A DNA stretch of 7,682 nt from Brevundimonas sp. (GTDB taxonomy: Bacteria > Pseudomonadota > Alphaproteobacteria > Caulobacterales > Caulobacteraceae), in NCBI GenBank assembly GCA_020253595.1, contig JADCBH010000311.1:1-7682 (forward strand), read 5' to 3'. Made by a program: the position numbers and the translations under genes. Positions 5,500 through 7,682 of the stretch are shown piece by piece (within the stretch, counting starts at the first letter, position 1; each line of letters starts with the position of its first letter). The notes under the pieces are model-generated. The model saw only the letters and a program-made list of their open reading frames with translations, had not been told where the DNA came from and did no database searches.

Positions 5500-6351
5500 A
5501 TGGCCGACCTCCTCAAGACTGCCCTGATCTACGACTTCGACGGCACGTTGGCCCGGGGCAACATGCAGGAGGTGACCTTCATCCCTTCGGTCGGGATGGG
5601 CGTTGGCGACTTCTGGGGCGAGGCCGATCGCCTGACCAAGTCGGCCGATGGCGACAACATCCTGATGTATATGCAGCTGATGTTGCAGAGGGCCCGCGAG
5701 AACGGTCGGCCGGTGACCAAACAGTTGCTCAAGGAGCACGGCGAGGACGTCAAGCTGTTCGACGGCCTGAAGTCCGACCTGACGGGCAAGGGCTGGTTCG
5801 AGCGGATCGACGAGATTGGCCGGAAATACGGCCTGGAGATCGAGCACTACATCATCTCGGCCGGGCTGGAGGAGATGATCGACGGCTGCCCGATCCGCCC
5901 GGCCTTCCGGCACGTCTTTGCGTCCAAGTTCGCCTATGACGACCACGGCGTGGCCATCTGGCCGGCGGTCGGCGTGAACTACACGACCAAGACCCAGTAC
6001 CTGTTCCGCATCAACAAGGGGGTGCTGAACCACTGGGACCACGAGCGCATCAATCGCTTCGTGCCCGACGATGCGCGCGCTGTGCCGTTCGAGCGGATGA
6101 TCTTCCTGGGCGATGGCGACACCGACGTGCCGACCATGAAGATGATGCACACCAAGGGCGGCTTCTCTATCGCCGTCTATGACCCGCGAAACTCCGAGCG
6201 CGACCAGGAGAAGATCTACGGCCTGATCTCCGAGGACCGGGTCAACTTCGTCGCCGCAGCCGACTATCGCGAAGGCCAGCCGCTGGACCTGATCGTCAAG
6301 GGCTTGCTGGGCCGCATCGCCATCAACGCCGGCACGATGGCGGCGATCTAG
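5500..6351 (+). CDS. HAD-superfamily hydrolase (phosphoserine-phosphatase-like fold)
   Basis: A 283-aa soluble protein with the four HAD motifs in order: DFDGT (12-16; nucleophile Asp12, acid/base Asp14), IISAG (118-122; Ser120), Lys164 in the NYTTKTQ segment, and GDGDTDVP (204-211; Asp205 and Asp209 for Mg2+). The long insert between motifs I and II (about 20-115) is a helical C1-type cap, as in phosphoserine phosphatases. It should hydrolyse a phosphate ester in the cytoplasm; the substrate cannot be read from the sequence, and its length and cap differ from standard SerB. ATG 5500 is preceded by GGAGG (5491-5495) at a close 4-nt spacing. It lies 125 nt after the SCO gene, with the inverted repeat between, and a strong terminator follows. 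Confidence 0.85.
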   Translation: MADLLKTALIYDFDGTLARGNMQEVTFIPSVGMGVGDFWGEADRLTKSADGDNILMYMQLMLQRARENGRPVTKQLLKEHGEDVKLFDGLKSDLTGKGWFERIDEIGRKYGLEIEHYIISAGLEEMIDGCPIRPAFRHVFASKFAYDDHGVAIWPAVGVNYTTKTQYLFRINKGVLNHWDHERINRFVPDDARAVPFERMIFLGDGDTDVPTMKMMHTKGGFSIAVYDPRNSERDQEKIYGLISEDRVNFVAAADYREGQPLDLIVKGLLGRIAINAGTMAAI

Positions 6352-6355
6352 GGCA

Positions 6356-6397
6356 GCCCCCGTGCGCCGAAACGCACGGGGGCCTGTAGTCTGTTTT
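6356..6397 (+). terminator. Terminator after the HAD gene
   Basis: An 11-bp perfect stem, GCCCCCGTGCG (6356-6366) with CGCACGGGGGC (6373-6383), has a CCGAAA loop and begins 4 nt after the HAD stop. A TTTT run lies 10 nt beyond the stem (6394-6397). Stem strength and position support termination of the plus-strand transcript. The U-tract is somewhat distant. The hairpin could also stop readthrough from the convergent minus-strand gene. Confidence 0.8.
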
Positions 6398-6398
6398 C

Positions 6399-6434
6399 GC
6401 TAACGCTCGCGTCGCGGACGCTCGCTGCTTGAGC
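6399..6434. repeat. 36-nt hairpin repeat, copy 2
   Basis: This is the partner of 33-68. The core GCGTC-GCG-GACGC (6409-6421) is a perfect 5-bp stem with a GCG loop, flanked by GCTAACGCTC and TCGCTGCTTGAGC. It lies between the HAD terminator and the stop codon of the deoxyhypusine-synthase-like gene (6 nt away), so it may also shape the 3' end of that minus-strand transcript. No T-run follows it on the minus strand. Confidence 0.6.
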
Positions 6435-6440
6435 GACGAT

Positions 6441-7499
6441 TTACGCCGCCGTCTCGAACAGCTTCTGCCAGCGGCGCGGCTCGCGGGCCTTCCAGGCACC
6501 GCGGTGATAGGCGTCCGAGCCGATCAGCGGCACCACGGTCGTCGCCTCGGCGAAAACCATCTGCTCATAGGTGGTCGAGACCTTGCCCCACGAGGCGGCT
6601 TCCTTGAGCGTCGAGGACGAGCAGGCCCCGTCGCGGACGTCGGCGACCGTGATCTGGACCGCGTATTTGTGCATGTCGGCTTCGACGCCGAGGATCTCGG
6701 CGCAGACGACGGTGTCCTGGGCGAAGTTCTTGGGAACCCCGCCGCCGACCATGAACAGACCGGTGGTGCCCGCCGCGATCTTGATGTCGGTCAGCTCGCG
6801 GAAGTCGGCGATGGCGTCCAGCATCATATAGGGCTGGCCGGCGGCGGCCCGCTCCTTCTGGTGCTTGACCAGGCCGAAGCCGGCCGAGGAGTCGACGAAG
6901 GCCGGGCAGAAGATCGGCACGCCCATCTCATAGGCGGTCTGGATCAGGCTGCCTTCCTTCTTGGCGTTTCCTTCCGACAGCCACTTGCCCATCTCCCAGA
7001 TGAACTCGCGGGACGAATAGCCGCGCGGCTCCAGCCGGTTGGCGATCTCCAGGATGGTGTGGTCGCAGGCCTGGAGCTCTTCCTCGTCGATGTAGGTGTC
7101 GTAGATGCGGTCGATGTAGTTGTCGCGCAGCACATTGTCGTCGACCGGGCCGGCCGCCTGATAGTGCTTGAAGCCGAGCGCCTCGAAGAAATCCATGTCG
7201 ACGATGGACGCGCCGGTGGCGACCACGGCGTCGATCATGCCGAACTTCACCATGTCGCGGTACACATGCATGCAGCCGCCGGCCGAGGTGGAGCCCGCCA
7301 GGATCAGCCAGGGCGAGCAGTCTTTGTCCTCGATGGCCATCGAGAAGATGTCGGCGGCACGTGCGGTGTCTCGGCTGGAGAACGACATCTTGCGCATCGA
7401 ATCGATGATCGGACGCGCGTCAAAGCTGGTGATGTCGATGTGCTCCACGGTGTTCTGGAGCAGCTGGGCCTTCTGGTTGGACTGAACGGGAGCGTTCAT
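6441..7499 (-). CDS. Deoxyhypusine-synthase-like protein (probable polyamine enzyme)
   Basis: A 352-aa homologue of deoxyhypusine synthase, close to the usual ~350-370 aa. Seen: LAGSTSAGGCMH (67-78) in the NAD-site region, GVPIFCPAFVDSSAGFG (193-209), VGGGVPKNF (251-259), and EAASWGK (300-306). Lys306 aligns with the lysine that forms the enzyme-substrate imine in eukaryotic enzymes (EAVSWGK). Eukaryotic and archaeal members move an aminobutyl group from spermidine to eIF5A. Bacteria lack eIF5A, and related proteins have evolved into homospermidine synthases or act on guanidino-polyamines, so a polyamine product is more likely than protein modification. Start ATG 7499; AAGGG lies 11 nt upstream within a small hairpin. 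It converges with the HAD gene. The exact substrate is not decidable here. Confidence 0.88.
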   Translation of the reverse strand: MNAPVQSNQKAQLLQNTVEHIDITSFDARPIIDSMRKMSFSSRDTARAADIFSMAIEDKDCSPWLILAGSTSAGGCMHVYRDMVKFGMIDAVVATGASIVDMDFFEALGFKHYQAAGPVDDNVLRDNYIDRIYDTYIDEEELQACDHTILEIANRLEPRGYSSREFIWEMGKWLSEGNAKKEGSLIQTAYEMGVPIFCPAFVDSSAGFGLVKHQKERAAAGQPYMMLDAIADFRELTDIKIAAGTTGLFMVGGGVPKNFAQDTVVCAEILGVEADMHKYAVQITVADVRDGACSSSTLKEAASWGKVSTTYEQMVFAEATTVVPLIGSDAYHRGAWKAREPRRWQKLFETAA

Positions 7500-7502
7500 T
7501 GC

Positions 7503-7515
7503 AAGGGTTTCCCTT
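7503..7515 (-). promoter_or_regulatory. Small hairpin over the ribosome binding site
   Basis: On the minus strand AAGGG-AAA-CCCTT forms a 5-bp stem (6 bp if one A is bulged) ending 3 nt before the ATG of the deoxyhypusine-synthase-like gene. The left arm is the only Shine-Dalgarno-like sequence in the leader, so folding would hide it. Such a short stem is only marginally stable. Confidence 0.35.
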
Positions 7516-7535
7516 TGGTTTGAGCGCCCGTCGTC

Positions 7536-7573
7536 AAAAACATCAGCGGCCCGGACGGAGCGACGGGCCGCTG
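7536..7573 (-). terminator. Rho-independent-type terminator upstream of the deoxyhypusine-synthase-like gene
   Basis: CAGCGGCCCG (7544-7553) pairs with CGGGCCGCTG (7564-7573), a 10-bp GC-rich stem. On the minus strand it is followed after ATG by TTTTT (7540-7536). It lies 41 nt past the stop of the partial upstream gene and only ~36 nt before the next ATG. It can be read as terminator of the upstream gene, or as an attenuator if both genes share a transcript. Confidence 0.75.
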
Positions 7574-7614
7574 CGGTAGTCTTCTGATCCTCTAGCCGCC
7601 AAACGTGACGGAGA

Positions 7615-7682
7615 TCAGACTTTCTCGACCAGAACGGGCGCCTCGGGAGACCGTCGGGCCGCGTTTTCTTCGTTTGCCACCC
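7615..7682 (-). CDS. C-terminal end of an unidentified gene (partial)
   Basis: A minus-strand frame enters from the right edge and ends with TGA at 7617-7615. The visible 21 codons favour G/C at third positions and end in EAPVLVEKV. A terminator hairpin follows at a normal distance, supporting a real gene end. Too little is visible to name it. In related bacteria, a PLP-dependent amino-acid decarboxylase for polyamines would be a plausible neighbour of the downstream gene, but this is only a guess from context. Confidence 0.5.
   Translation of the reverse strand, partial: VANEENAARRSPEAPVLVEKV

Noticed and set aside
383..7499. Phage, insertion sequence or defence system
   Set aside because: No transposase, integrase, nuclease or toxin-antitoxin motifs were seen. 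All recognised genes are metabolic or regulatory.
6429..7523. Plus-strand 364-codon open frame opposite the deoxyhypusine-synthase-like gene
   Set aside because: Its composition is repetitive (Gly, Asp, Val, His) and typical of antisense shadow frames. The minus-strand gene has clear family motifs.

Overview
The window looks like chromosomal DNA of a high-GC alphaproteobacterium. The best guess is Caulobacterales, Brevundimonas-like. The reasons are a RegB/RegA-type redox two-component pair beside a SCO/SenC gene, a bacterial deoxyhypusine-synthase-like gene, an SqdB-type sulfolipid enzyme, strong G/C at third codon positions, and a perfect match to the Caulobacter housekeeping -10 element (GCTANAWC) before the SCO gene. 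The genus is inferred from gene content and style, not from a database match.

Left part (1-382): no convincing gene. It holds one copy of a 36-nt hairpin repeat, one doubtful small basic ORF, and tandem hairpins that probably end the leftward operon. Left-centre (383-4695, minus strand): four genes run leftward in the order regB-like sensor kinase, regA-like response regulator, sqdB-like UDP-sulfoquinovose synthase and an atypical SDR. Gaps are 85, 77 and 8 nt. The sensor kinase carries the quinone-site motif GGLENPF, the H-box and the conserved redox cysteine of RegB. It also has a long basic insertion in the ATP lid.

Centre (4696-6351, plus strand): a SCO1/SenC/PrrC thioredoxin-fold copper chaperone starts divergently from regB across a 55-nt gap that contains a perfect 14-bp palindrome. 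Next comes a HAD hydrolase. The two are separated by a G-rich/C-rich inverted repeat with telomere-like CCCTAAT units. A strong hairpin terminator follows the HAD gene.

Right part (6384-7682): the second copy of the 36-nt hairpin repeat lies in the convergent gap. A deoxyhypusine-synthase-like gene follows on the minus strand, preceded by a Rho-independent-type terminator hairpin and a small hairpin covering its ribosome binding site. The C-terminus of another minus-strand gene runs off the window end.

Functionally, regB, regA and sco form a respiration/redox-control neighbourhood. SCO helps assemble copper sites of cytochrome oxidases, and in Rhodobacter its homologue feeds the RegB/PrrB signal. 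The sqdB homologue supplies UDP-sulfoquinovose for the sulfolipid SQDG. The deoxyhypusine-synthase-like enzyme probably acts in polyamine metabolism. The genes are mostly ordinary core functions. The less expected content is in the intergenic DNA: two hairpin repeats related by compensatory base changes, a G-quadruplex-capable inverted repeat, a divergent operator-like palindrome, and a possible attenuator.
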